Source: Enterobacterales bacterium
GTDB taxonomy: Bacteria > Pseudomonadota > Gammaproteobacteria > Enterobacterales > Enterobacteriaceae
Assembly (NCBI GenBank): GCA_015654925.1
Contig: JAATFX010000129.1
Coordinates: 1 to 64,000 of the forward strand
Direction: 5' to 3'
DNA: 64,000 nt
Both the position numbers and the translations under genes were made by a program. Numbering within the stretch: position 1 is the first letter of the stretch; every line of letters starts with the position of its first letter. Positions 44,965 to 53,909 of this stretch are shown here, one piece after another. The notes under the pieces are model-generated. The model ran no database searches. It was given only the letters and a program-made list of their open reading frames with translations, and was not told the DNA's origin.

Positions 44965-47900
44965 AGTGGCTCCGCCGGCACGGCACAGCTGAAGTGGGGC
45001 ATGGTAAAAGGGTTGCGCACGCTGTCGGGGATGAGCTCCAGCGTGGCGGCGTGGCCGTCGAGCGTGAAGGTAATACGCCGGGTCATGGAATCGCCGACCC
45101 GCTGATGTTTCCCGCAGTCCAGCAGGCGGTTAAAAGCCCAGGCCCCCTGTTTTTCAATAATCCTGGTCGCGCCGCCGGCCAACATCATGGTCAGGCGCGC
45201 CTTGCCGCTTTGGCGTGGTCCCGGCCAGCTCAGGCGGTAGTCCGCGGGCGCGCCGTGGTTATAGCTTAGGGTTTGGCCGTCAATATCCAGCGTCAGGCTC
45301 AGAATGCCGTGATCCATGGCCCTCGGGCGCAGGGTAAAGGAAAATGAGGGCCGCAGCGCCCCCGGCGGGAAAAACGCATCGCCAATATAACGGGCCCCGC
45401 GGAAAAATTGCAGCATCGCGTCGCCCCCCGGTTTGCCGCCGGCCTGCACCCAGGGGAAAAAATGCCACCGGCCGGCACCGGTACTCACCTTGTCCGCCAG
45501 ATGCTGCTGGTAAAACCGGTCGGACAGTCCTTGTCCGGGCGCAAACATGCGCGCCAGATCGTCAGGGCTCAGGTCGGAGGCGCCGTTCGGCGATAAGGGA
45601 TAACGCCCTGCAATGACCAGGCGGCAGTAATCGCCCAACTGGGTGTCGAATAGCCGGCGCAGCCGGAGCCACCCATGGCGCTGGGTATCCTGGCTGGCCC
45701 CATTGGCCAGCCCGAGCACCAGGCCGCGCAGCGGCGGCGGTAAACGCTGGGCATCGGCCCGCAGTCCGGCCACGATATCGCCGGAGGCGACAGCGGCATC
45801 GTCGCTATTTTGCAGCGCAATTAAAGAGCGGTACAAGGCGCCGAGCTGCTGGAGGATAGAGTCGAAAGCGATGCCATCGCCCTGCGGGCGGGCCAGATCG
45901 ATAATATCCCGGTAGTGGTTTCTTACCGTTTGTTCGGGAGAAACACCGCCGTCATTTGCTCCGTTGGGGAAAAACAGGCTATTGAGCACCCCTGCGGTTT
46001 TTTCGCCCAGACGGCGGCTGGCGAGCGCCAACTTGCCCCGGGCCATATCCGGCGGCGGCAGCGAGAGAACCTGGCTGATACCTATCACCAGGCAACGCAG
46101 CGGAGAACGCTCGCCGGAGAGCATCCGCACGCTGTTAATGCGCTGCTGCAGATCAAGCGTGGGCCTCAGGCCGATATCGCTGAGAAAGCTGTCCCAGCGC
46201 AGGATAAAATCGTTCATATACCACTGGCGCACATTTTCCGCCACATCGTCCGCTGCCAGCGAATGATCCCGATTCAACACCCAGCGGTCCTCCGCTTGCA
46301 TTACGGCGATCGCCCCGGCCAGCCGCGGCTGAAAACCAAGCCAGTATCCTTGCGGCGTAAACAGCCCCGGCACCGCCTCGGTTAACGGCATGCCGCTGAT
46401 GCGCACCAACTCTTGTTCCGCCGCGCCGCCCGCCAGATCGACCAGGCTGACCGATTTGAACCCGCAGTCCTTGAGCAATGACTGCTTCAAGCGATGATAT
46501 ACGCGCTGGGACAGGGTTTGTTGCTGGACGGCGCGCTGCGCGGCCTTGACCAGGCGGCGGTCTATTGGATAAGGGGAGCGCAGCGGCCCGCCGGCGATCA
46601 ACCGGGAAAGATGCCGGCGCAACTGTGCGCGTCCGGCGGCGTCCAGCCCCGCCGCGCCGGGCATATGCTCCAGGGTCATGACGATCCGGGCCAGCAAGAA
46701 TTCACCATCGTAATAGCGCGGCTCATGGAGCATTTGATAAGCCTTGAGCGCCTGGAAGGTATTATCCGCCTCGCTGAAATCCGCCAGGCTCAACACCGTG
46801 GCCGCCTGCCGGGCCACCAGCGGCAGCAAGATGCGTTTCAGCGCATGCTGGTAAACGGCATCGGCCGATCCCGTTAGCATGGCGCCGCGGTACAACCCCA
46901 TGCGATAGTCCAGCGGCGGATGGCGCACATCGAATTTATCGTGGCCGGCTAATAACCGCAGATCGTCAAAAAAGGGCAATAAATTCGGCAGGCCGACGTC
47001 CGGCGCGCGCAGTATGGCCGAGCTTTGTTGTTCCAGCGCCTGGAGGCGCGTTTGCACCTGGGCCAGGTGAAACCGGTTGTTATGGTAGCTGGCTATGCAG
47101 TAGCCCCCCGCCAGGCAGAGCATGGCGGAGAGCGCGCCGCAGCCGGCGATAACCAGCAGCCGCCGGCGATACAGGCGCCAATAATGCGTTCCCGCCAGGC
47201 CGCTCTCGGCGAAAATAATATCCCTGAACAGCGATTGCAAAAAATAGCTCTGCGGCGCCGGGGGATTATCCTCGTTGGCCGCGGGCATCTCCTCCGGGGT
47301 GAAGCGGTAATCGAAGATGCTGTCTTGGCACGCCAGCGGCGCGGCTGGCGCCCGGACGTTTTTTTGGTTGGCGCTGGTAAAGTAGACCCCGCGCGGCCAC
47401 AGGTTCGGATCGCCTTGGGACGGGGCGAAAAGAATATCGAGATAACGCAGCAGCGTCGGCCGCAGTGCGGCAAAGGCCTGCGGGAAGACAAAGCTCCTGG
47501 CCCGCAGGTGCGGATCTTGCTCCGCCAGCAGGGTATCCGCCAACGCGGCATTTAATCGCCATTGCAAGCGGTCATAGGCCGGAACGAAGCCGTGCGGGGG
47601 CTGGCTGGGCGAAACAAACGCCATGCCCCAGGCCTGCTCCAGCTCAGGCCCGTCGAACCGGCTGAAAAATTGGCTGAATCCCGCCAGGCGATCGGCTTTG
47701 GTGATCATGACATATATCGGGAAATTAATGCCTAACCGCCGGCGCAGCTCATGCAGCCGCTTGCGCTGGGATAGGGCCTGGCGATACTGTTCGTCGCGGG
47801 ATGCATGCAGCAAATCGCAGGCGCTGACCGCCAATACCACGCCATTGATCGGCTGGCGGGAGCGGTGGCGCCTGAGCAGCCCCAGCAGCGTGCTCCAGGC

Positions 47901-48506
47901 GGTATTCCCCTCCCGCAAAAAGCAGCCCGAAGGACAAAGCAGCACGCCCTGCGGGGTGAAATACCAGGCGCAATGATTTGGCGGCCGGCTGCCCCGCGCC
48001 GCGCCGTCCGGATGATGAGCCGGATCGGAGAAATCCAGCCCCGCGCTCTGTAACGCTTTATATTTGCCGCTGCCGCTGGCGCCGAGTACCAGATACCAGG
48101 GAGCGGCATATAAATATTGCCGGCTGAACCCCGCCAGCCACGGCCGTTTTAAGCCGCTGCCGGCGAAATAATGCCGCTTAAGGGTACGCATCGCCCCCTT
48201 AACGCTTTGCGCCAATGTGACGTCAGCCGCCGTGTCTCCCGCGTCTGCGCTATCAAGCGGCTGCAATTGCCGGCGCAGATTGCGCTGGAAACGGGCCTGG
48301 CGGATGCCGGGAACCAGCCGCAGCAATAACCAGATGGCAATCGTGGCGCCGATGGCCGCCTGCCGCGCCGCCGCCGAGGCCAGGGGTTGGCGCGCCCCGA
48401 CGCCGATTAACGGCCCCAGGGTCCATATCCCCAGGCAAAGCCCAACGACGGCGACGGCGCGCCAAAATAAACCGTTGCCGGCTAGCGCCGTTAAAGTCCT
48501 TAACAT
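44961..48506 (-). CDS. tssM: T6SS membrane-complex protein TssM (IcmF)
   Basis: The 1181-residue inner-membrane core protein has two N-terminal membrane helices (about residues 13-33 and 50-66) and a cytoplasmic NTPase-like domain. A third helix near residue 440 (LLVIAGCGALSAMLCLAGGY) leads to a long periplasmic region with the IcmF-related domain. The Walker A-like segment reads GASGSGKY, with tyrosine at residue 149 in place of the usual Ser/Thr, so nucleotide binding is doubtful. I chose the ATG after AGGAACCCATAGC, 16 bp beyond the tssL stop; an upstream in-frame start would overlap tssL. Confidence 0.93.
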   Translation of the reverse strand: MLRTLTALAGNGLFWRAVAVVGLCLGIWTLGPLIGVGARQPLASAAARQAAIGATIAIWLLLRLVPGIRQARFQRNLRRQLQPLDSADAGDTAADVTLAQSVKGAMRTLKRHYFAGSGLKRPWLAGFSRQYLYAAPWYLVLGASGSGKYKALQSAGLDFSDPAHHPDGAARGSRPPNHCAWYFTPQGVLLCPSGCFLREGNTAWSTLLGLLRRHRSRQPINGVVLAVSACDLLHASRDEQYRQALSQRKRLHELRRRLGINFPIYVMITKADRLAGFSQFFSRFDGPELEQAWGMAFVSPSQPPHGFVPAYDRLQWRLNAALADTLLAEQDPHLRARSFVFPQAFAALRPTLLRYLDILFAPSQGDPNLWPRGVYFTSANQKNVRAPAAPLACQDSIFDYRFTPEEMPAANEDNPPAPQSYFLQSLFRDIIFAESGLAGTHYWRLYRRRLLVIAGCGALSAMLCLAGGYCIASYHNNRFHLAQVQTRLQALEQQSSAILRAPDVGLPNLLPFFDDLRLLAGHDKFDVRHPPLDYRMGLYRGAMLTGSADAVYQHALKRILLPLVARQAATVLSLADFSEADNTFQALKAYQMLHEPRYYDGEFLLARIVMTLEHMPGAAGLDAAGRAQLRRHLSRLIAGGPLRSPYPIDRRLVKAAQRAVQQQTLSQRVYHRLKQSLLKDCGFKSVSLVDLAGGAAEQELVRISGMPLTEAVPGLFTPQGYWLGFQPRLAGAIAVMQAEDRWVLNRDHSLAADDVAENVRQWYMNDFILRWDSFLSDIGLRPTLDLQQRINSVRMLSGERSPLRCLVIGISQVLSLPPPDMARGKLALASRRLGEKTAGVLNSLFFPNGANDGGVSPEQTVRNHYRDIIDLARPQGDGIAFDSILQQLGALYRSLIALQNSDDAAVASGDIVAGLRADAQRLPPPLRGLVLGLANGASQDTQRHGWLRLRRLFDTQLGDYCRLVIAGRYPLSPNGASDLSPDDLARMFAPGQGLSDRFYQQHLADKVSTGAGRWHFFPWVQAGGKPGGDAMLQFFRGARYIGDAFFPPGALRPSFSFTLRPRAMDHGILSLTLDIDGQTLSYNHGAPADYRLSWPGPRQSGKARLTMMLAGGATRIIEKQGAWAFNRLLDCGKHQRVGDSMTRRITFTLDGHAATLELIPDSVRNPFTMPHFSCAVPAEPL

Positions 48507-48522
48507 GCTATGGGTTCCTGCT

Positions 48523-49716
48523 TCATGATATGCCGTTGGCGCCGGTCGCGATGCTAAAGACAATGTCAATGCGCCGATTGATCGCGCGGTTTTTCGGCGT
48601 AGTGTTGGGCACCAGGGGGGCCGCCCCCGCGACGCTTGCGGTATTGATCCGTTCAGGATGGGACAATTCCCGGCGCAACAGCTGCGCCACGCTGGCGGCC
48701 CGGCCCGCGGCCAGCGCGTGATTGGACGTAAATTCGGCGGTCGCGATCCGTTGATTATCGCTGTGTCCGCGCACGGTAATGACGCCGGGCGCCAAGGATA
48801 AATGCCTGGCGATCAGCCTGATAACCGGATGATAAGACGGGTCTGGCAGCGACGAGGCCGAGGGAAACAGATCGCCGCCGCCCAGGGTAATTGTCACCCG
48901 TTGGTCCACGACGCTTACCGCAACTTTTTCGGTCGCTATCTCGGGTTCCAGCGCCCGCAGCAATTGGGGTAATGAAAACCCGCTCGCCAGCGGCAGGGGT
49001 TTGGGCAGCGGCAGGCTATAAATCCTTTTTTCCACCCGGTCGGCGACGGAGTCCAGCCTGGCGTCCAGCCCGATATAGAGGGAACACAAGGCGACGACGC
49101 ACAGCAGCGCGCTGACCAACCGTATATTCCTGCCGCGGGAATATCGCCGCGGCGGCGGGGAAATGACCCGCGGATCGCTGAGGGATGGCGCATAATCACC
49201 CCGGATGCGCCGGATTTGCTGCGCCAGGCGCTGGGTCACGATCTCCAGCCGGTAAAGGCCATTCTCCATTACCCGATACCGGCCGCCAAAACCCAACAGC
49301 AGACAGAAATAAAGCAGTTCCAGCAGGTCGATATACTTCTCCGGCTGCTGTAGCAGCGCCGCCATCAGTTGGAAGAATTTCTCCCCGCCCCCGGATTCAT
49401 TATGAAACGCTACCAGCAGGCCGTTTCCCGCCCAGATACTGCTTTTACCCCACGGGGTCAATGCCGCCGCTTCATCGAGCGACGTGCACAAACCATAGCG
49501 GGCGCCGACGATAACGTTATAGTCCAGGCCCAGTGCCCGGCATGTCTTCTCAAAACGCCGTACTTCAGCGATCATTTTCTGGCGCAGCGCCGCCGGATCG
49601 TCCGGCGCGGGCGCGTAGCGAAAATGCGAAATGGCGTTTAGCAGCGGAAAAGCCGCCTCCAGCAATGGATTAACGTGGCCGGTTCGCTGAGTCGTGGTCA
49701 GTTCGCGATCGTTCAT
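48523..49716 (-). CDS. tssL: T6SS membrane-complex protein TssL with OmpA-like domain
   Basis: The 397-residue DotU-family protein has a cytoplasmic hook domain (VNPLLEAAFPLLNAISHFRY, EKFFQLMAALLQQPEKYIDL, YFCLLLGFGGRYRVMENG) and one membrane helix around residue 205-222 (LVSALLCVVALCSLYIGL). A periplasmic OmpA-like peptidoglycan-binding domain follows (VITVRGHSDNQRIATAEFTS and ending NRRIDIVFSI). It is therefore an evolved TssL that can anchor the complex to the cell wall itself. It overlaps tssK by ATGA and is followed by tssM. Confidence 0.93.
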   Translation of the reverse strand: MNDRELTTTQRTGHVNPLLEAAFPLLNAISHFRYAPAPDDPAALRQKMIAEVRRFEKTCRALGLDYNVIVGARYGLCTSLDEAAALTPWGKSSIWAGNGLLVAFHNESGGGEKFFQLMAALLQQPEKYIDLLELLYFCLLLGFGGRYRVMENGLYRLEIVTQRLAQQIRRIRGDYAPSLSDPRVISPPPRRYSRGRNIRLVSALLCVVALCSLYIGLDARLDSVADRVEKRIYSLPLPKPLPLASGFSLPQLLRALEPEIATEKVAVSVVDQRVTITLGGGDLFPSASSLPDPSYHPVIRLIARHLSLAPGVITVRGHSDNQRIATAEFTSNHALAAGRAASVAQLLRRELSHPERINTASVAGAAPLVPNTTPKNRAINRRIDIVFSIATGANGIS

Positions 49717-51068
49717 GCGCCGGCGTTACCTTGGGCAGGCGGACGCCTTACGGCCCAGAACGATAAATTCAGCGCGGCGAATTCGCCGGTGAGATAAATG
49801 GCGAACGCCCCGGTTTCCACCAGTTGCGGCCATAAAGCGTCTTCTCTCGCCAGCTGAAAGTAGCAACATCCCTCCCGGCAAGGTAGCTGGCGGGGCGCCA
49901 GCGGCAGGCGATGCAGGGGGATGCCGGGTAATTGCAGCTGTACCAGGTCGCTGATACGGCAGGCCGGCGCAATTTTTATCTGCGCCAGGAAACCGGTCGA
50001 CAGCGCGTCGGACTTCAGCTCCGCGTCCACTACCAGGATAAAGTCGAATTGGTTGAACATATCCCGGTCCGGCAACGTCGTCACCTGCAGGCCCGGCATC
50101 CGTTTGGTCAATGGCAACGCAATGGCGCTTTCTTCCAGCATGATAAACAGCCCCTGGCGCAGCATGGCCATCAGTTCACCGAAACAGCGGCCGATGTCGC
50201 CATGGTCATAATGGGGCAAATCACCCCCGAAGGTATGGGGCGGGCGGTATACCGCCAGTTCCAGGGCAAAGGGCAACCATTCGGCGAACAGACGTTCGGG
50301 GTGGACGCACGGTAAATCCAGCAAATGGCTCACCCGGGCGCTGAACCGGTGAACAAGCGCCAGCAACAGCAAGTCCGTCGCCACCGTGCCCCGTCCCTCC
50401 TCCCACCGTTGCAGATGGCGGCTGAGCTGTTGGCGGCGCTGGTGCAACAAGCCCATCAGTTCCTGCAGATAACCTTGCAGCGGTTGACTGGCGCGGCTGA
50501 CCAGCAGCGGGGGAATATATCCCTTATCGAGCGCCACGCTTCCTTCCCGGTCTTTTTCCAGCACGCGCACCGCGCCCATGGAAACCCATTCGCCGTTCAG
50601 CTCATGTTCAGGCATCAGCCGCAGACGTAGCTTGCCGCACTGCACTTGCGCCCGGCCCAGGGACAGGGCGTTAACATCGTCGACCTCTTTTTCAAACGCC
50701 AGGTGACGCGCCAGCGAGTCCGCGGCCTCGCTAAAAATCACCGACTCACGGCCGGCGCGCCTGACCGGCAATGCCAGCACCACCGTGATCGCGCCGCGAT
50801 CGGCCCGAATATCCAACGGCGCCGGCGCGTCGAACGCATCCGAAAAATCAAACGCCGTGCCGTCCGGCATAACGCCCCGCGCCCCCGCTAGCGCCACCTT
50901 GCCCAGTGCCAGCAGGCTTTCGTCCACTTTCAGGTATGAGTATCCCCAGGGATAACTTTTCTGCTGAATGCCCCATTGATGGCTTTCCAGATACTCTTCC
51001 GCCTGCTGGAAATGATGGGGACGTAAAAACATTCCCTCGGTCCAAAGCACCTTATGCACGTTTTTCAT
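49713..51068 (-). CDS. tssK: T6SS baseplate adaptor TssK
   Basis: The 451-residue trimeric adaptor links baseplate to membrane complex. The start KVLWTEGMFLRPHHFQQAEE is diagnostic. The middle has GYIPPLLVSRASQPLQGYLQ and a long helical stalk, and the C-terminal domain has IKIAPACRISDLVQLQLPGI and FYLTGEF-like ends. The ATG after AGGAACATTAAAC matches the family N-terminus; six in-frame codons upstream are not needed. It lies between tssJ and tssL. Confidence 0.93.
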   Translation of the reverse strand: MKNVHKVLWTEGMFLRPHHFQQAEEYLESHQWGIQQKSYPWGYSYLKVDESLLALGKVALAGARGVMPDGTAFDFSDAFDAPAPLDIRADRGAITVVLALPVRRAGRESVIFSEAADSLARHLAFEKEVDDVNALSLGRAQVQCGKLRLRLMPEHELNGEWVSMGAVRVLEKDREGSVALDKGYIPPLLVSRASQPLQGYLQELMGLLHQRRQQLSRHLQRWEEGRGTVATDLLLLALVHRFSARVSHLLDLPCVHPERLFAEWLPFALELAVYRPPHTFGGDLPHYDHGDIGRCFGELMAMLRQGLFIMLEESAIALPLTKRMPGLQVTTLPDRDMFNQFDFILVVDAELKSDALSTGFLAQIKIAPACRISDLVQLQLPGIPLHRLPLAPRQLPCREGCCYFQLAREDALWPQLVETGAFAIYLTGEFAALNLSFWAVRRPPAQGNAGA

Positions 51069-51101
51069 GTTTAATGTTCCTGCCACTCGTTCTGTTTACG
51101 C

Positions 51102-51653
51102 CTACCGGTCGCCTGGCGCCGCGGCGGTATAACGCAAACCGGCCGGGGACACCTCGATTATCAGGACCTCACCCGGCCGCGAACCGGTCCAAAGCCTGGC
51201 TAAAAAAGGCGGTTTCGCTACCGCCGGCAGGGCAACGGCCAACCGCCAGGTTTTATTCGCCATGCCTTTATATTCGGCGAAAACACCCAGATAACGGATG
51301 CCGGGGGCTAATTCGATCGCGATAGTTGTTTCCAATTTGTCGGCGTCATCGGGCATAAGGAAAAGCTCATTTTTGCCAAGCAGATGTTCCGCCACCACCT
51401 TATTTGCGTTCCCTTGCAGATCGTGATAATCCCCGGTCAAAAAACGACATTGATGAGTTAACTGTAATATCGTGATTTTTAGCGGCGCCCCGTTATTAAC
51501 CAGGCCGGAGCTGGCAAAAGTCAGGAGAGTATTATTTACCGGTTTATTTTCATCCGCCGCACAGCCGGCGATTAAAATAACCGCCGACAGGATAAGAAAA
51601 TAATATGCTCTGATACGGCTAAAATAACGGCGCAGCAACGTCGTCTGGCGCAT
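51102..51653 (-). CDS. tssJ: T6SS outer-membrane lipoprotein TssJ
   Basis: The 183-residue lipoprotein has a basic, hydrophobic leader (RRYFSRIRAYYFLILSAVIL) ending in lipobox IAGC, with the acylated cysteine near residue 31. The mature part is a small beta-sandwich with PLKITILQLTHQCRFLTGDY and a late LIIEVSPAGLRY strand, as in the family. TssJ binds the TssM periplasmic tip under the outer membrane. It is the second gene of the minus-strand operon. Confidence 0.88.
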   Translation of the reverse strand: MRQTTLLRRYFSRIRAYYFLILSAVILIAGCAADENKPVNNTLLTFASSGLVNNGAPLKITILQLTHQCRFLTGDYHDLQGNANKVVAEHLLGKNELFLMPDDADKLETTIAIELAPGIRYLGVFAEYKGMANKTWRLAVALPAVAKPPFLARLWTGSRPGEVLIIEVSPAGLRYTAAAPGDR

Positions 51654-51683
51654 TAACAGGTCCTGTAATTATTGCGACGGCAA

Positions 51684-52076
51684 TTAAAAGCCAAGCATCA
51701 TGACTTTAAACTGGCTGGGGATAAGCCGCAGGCCAACCATATTGGTACCGTTTTGCAAGCTCAGGCTGGTCATGCGCGTGGCGGGGGAGCCTTTGATCAG
51801 GGTGGTGAAAGCACCGATCAAATGGCGCGAGGTTCCCATTACCGTTCCGGACATCACCCCCAGATTCACGCCTGGATTATCCCCAAAACTGGTATAGGTC
51901 AACGTCGCCATATTATGCGCGGGCAAACCGGCAAACAGGACTTTATAAGTATGCGGGGTCGCCATGCAGCCCAAGGCCATATTGGGATAAGGCACCGGTA
52001 CCGGCAATGGCATAGGTGTCAAACAGACGTCGGGAAAGGCCAGATCCATACCGAACAATTGACAGTTAGCAAACAT
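51684..52076 (-). CDS. DUF4150 PAAR-like tip protein
   Basis: The 130-residue protein has the DUF4150/PAAR-like features MDLAFPDVCLTPMPLPVPVP YPNMA and the short glycine/threonine repeats of the spike-tip fold (GVNLGVMSGTVMGTSRHLIG, KGSPATRMTSLSLQNGTNMV). In many loci such a domain carries a C-terminal toxin; here the protein stops immediately after the fold. It is the first gene of the minus-strand tss operon, far from vgrG and DUF2169, which are in the opposite operon. Capping of the VgrG needle is inferred. Confidence 0.85.
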   Translation of the reverse strand: MFANCQLFGMDLAFPDVCLTPMPLPVPVPYPNMALGCMATPHTYKVLFAGLPAHNMATLTYTSFGDNPGVNLGVMSGTVMGTSRHLIGAFTTLIKGSPATRMTSLSLQNGTNMVGLRLIPSQFKVMMLGF

Positions 52077-52463
52077 TTCCCGTTCCCTTTTGGCGCCTAT
52101 GCCAGGCCATAATCATTGGCGACAAAGCTACCAAACAAACTCGGAAATCCTCTACGGTATTTACCTGATTTTATGCTCAACCACGGGTTTGATGGGGCAG
52201 GCGATAGTATTGATGCTGATTAGCGATCGTCGGCGGTTATAATAATCGTGCAATAGAATGCTAAAATAGCCACTCGCTATGTGAATAAAGAGTAAAGAGC
52301 GATCCAGCCTCTGCTGTAATATACGGTGGCGCGGCTGCTTTAATAGCTTTTTTGGCTATTTTTTTGAACGTGCAGATCGGCACTCTTGATTTGTGCTACC
52401 GCTAGCTGGCTACGCTTGAATAAGATATACGCAAGTAATTAAAGCGCCATAGGAAATAACCCG
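52077..52463. other. Upstream region of the minus-strand T6SS operon, with a possible plus-strand small RNA
   Basis: This AT-rich 387-bp gap must hold the promoter of the DUF4150-tssJKLMA-BC-hcp operon. On the plus strand a perfect -10 TATAAT (52238-52243) is followed 100 bp later by a terminator-like stem AATAGC/GCTATT with a seven-T tail (about 52342-52365). That would give a transcript of about 115 nt divergent from the tss operon. No clear -35 or known RNA family is recognised, so the RNA is only a candidate. Confidence 0.35.
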
Positions 52464-52769
52464 CTATGGGCGGGTATCGTTTTGACCACGCGATTTATCG
52501 ACGTGCCCCAGCGCACGATCGGGAAAACAGCGATCGCGTAAGCGCTGTTTTAATTGCGCCGCGTCTGGAAAACCGCCGTCTTGTTTACGCTCCCATAAAA
52601 TCTCGCCATCCACGGCGATTTCATAAATACCGCCGGTGCCGGGGATCAGGGTGACCGACGCCAGATCGGTGCTGAAGGTCTGTAATAATTCTTGCGCCAT
52701 CCAGGCGGCGCGCAGCAGCCAGTTACATTGAGAACAATAGTGAATGGTGACGGCAGGAGCGCTTTTCAT
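52464..52769 (-). CDS. SelT/SelW/SelH (Rdx) family protein
   Basis: The 101-residue thioredoxin-like protein begins with a CxxC redox motif in VTIHYCSQCNWLLRAAWMAQ. The family features SVTLIPGTGGIYEIAVDGEI and ILWERKQDGGFPDAAQLKQR follow. Both cysteines are ordinary Cys rather than selenocysteine. The C-terminal tail (HVDKSRGQNDTRP) is extra to the domain. The physiological role of bacterial members is unknown. It stands alone between the T6SS and the catabolic island. Confidence 0.82.
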   Translation of the reverse strand: MKSAPAVTIHYCSQCNWLLRAAWMAQELLQTFSTDLASVTLIPGTGGIYEIAVDGEILWERKQDGGFPDAAQLKQRLRDRCFPDRALGHVDKSRGQNDTRP

Positions 52770-52812
52770 CTGAACGGGCCTTATGGTGAGCTAAGGTTTC
52801 ATCTTCAGATGA

Positions 52813-52935
52813 TGGGCATTGCTTGTCAATCCCCCGGACCCGGCCATCTGGATCATGCGGGCATCGGTTGCGGATAAAACCGTGGCTGAGGAGATTAAAG
52901 CGCTGCTGGTGACGGCGGCCAGGCAGTACGGCTGA
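52813..52935 (+). pseudogene. Possible C-terminal gene remnant
   Basis: A 40-codon open tail without its own start reads from WALLVNPPDPAIWIMRAS to VAEEIKALLVTAARQYG and then TGA. The composition and amphipathic final helix look protein-like, reminiscent of the end of a regulator, but upstream sequence in all three frames is blocked. I do not recognise the family. It could be chance. Confidence 0.2.
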
Positions 52936-53010
52936 AAAGGGCGGTCGATATTTAACCCTGGTCAATGAAAAGCGGACCGCTGTGAATCCGTTATCGGCAA
53001 TTCCGATCGG

Positions 53011-53658
53011 TCACCGCTCGGTTGTGGTGGTATAAACAGAAAGCACCACGCGTGAAAACGCATTAAAGAATTGCTCTAATCGCGTAAAACTGCCGGCATC
53101 TTGGGCAAAGACAGAAGAGCTGTCCACTAGATTGGTCAGCAAAAATATTAAATCTTCGCGCGGCGTATCGGGCTTGAGCTGGCCCTGCCGCCACGCGTAT
53201 TCAACCGCCTGCCCTATCGTCTCATGCATCGCGCGGGTAAACGAAGCCAGGGATTCGCGGGTGGCATCGCTCAGTACGTCGCTTTCCATCCGTAAACGGC
53301 CAATCAGGCTCCACGGATGCTTGGTTTTCCCTTCCTGATTGTATTTTTTATACAGCTGATAGTTATAAGCAACGACATCCGCCACCTTTTGTTGCAATGA
53401 GGTGGTTTGGTCCAGCCAGATGGCGCTATGTTTTTTCGTGGCTTCGGCAACATATTCACTCACCACCACCTCTACCAGATGATTTTTATTGCCAAAATGG
53501 TAGTGGATATTAGTGGTGGTAATATTCAGGGACTTGGCAATCACGCCAAAGGTCGTTTTATGGTAACCGTGAGCGATGAGCAAATTTTTGGTAATGAGCT
53601 TAATGCTGTCCTGCATGGGGCTGGTTTGAGTCGCTACGCTGCTTTTTTGCTTTGACAT
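53011..53658 (-). CDS. TetR/AcrR-family transcriptional regulator
   Basis: The 215-residue protein has a TetR helix-turn-helix (QDSIKLITKNLLIAHGYHKT, then IAKSLNITTTNIHYHFGNK) in residues about 16-62 and an all-helical ligand-binding domain. GAGGGG precedes the ATG. It is transcribed alone, upstream of nothing else on its strand until the SelW gene. The adjacent catabolic operon and the 20-bp palindrome near the enoyl-CoA hydratase gene are its likely targets. An acyl-CoA or aromatic-acid ligand would suit the neighbourhood but is inferred. Confidence 0.88.
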   Translation of the reverse strand: MSKQKSSVATQTSPMQDSIKLITKNLLIAHGYHKTTFGVIAKSLNITTTNIHYHFGNKNHLVEVVVSEYVAEATKKHSAIWLDQTTSLQQKVADVVAYNYQLYKKYNQEGKTKHPWSLIGRLRMESDVLSDATRESLASFTRAMHETIGQAVEYAWRQGQLKPDTPREDLIFLLTNLVDSSSVFAQDAGSFTRLEQFFNAFSRVVLSVYTTTTER

Positions 53659-53853
53659 AATCCCCTCTGGCCTCGAAACCCTGCTACCGACGCTACGACG
53701 GGCGGCTTGCGTGATATGGTGGTACCAACAGGCATTGTAGCGAATCCGGTGTCAAAATTTATCATTTTCTTCAAGCAGGTAGCAAAAGTATGACGTAGCC
53801 ACGCCGGGGCGGCGCGCAAAGATAAAAGGCGGGGCAATGCATTCAGGCCGACG

Positions 53854-53877
53854 ATCCCTCCTCAGGCAAGGAGGGAT
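53854..53877 (-). terminator. Hairpin after the catabolic operon
   Basis: A perfect 8-bp stem ATCCCTCC/GGAGGGAT with an eight-base loop lies 33 bp beyond the MaoC-family stop codon. There is no T tract on the minus strand, so it may rather protect the mRNA 3' end. Confidence 0.45.
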
Positions 53878-53909
53878 ATGTTTCGTCGGTTATCGTGGGG
53901 GTTATGCTA

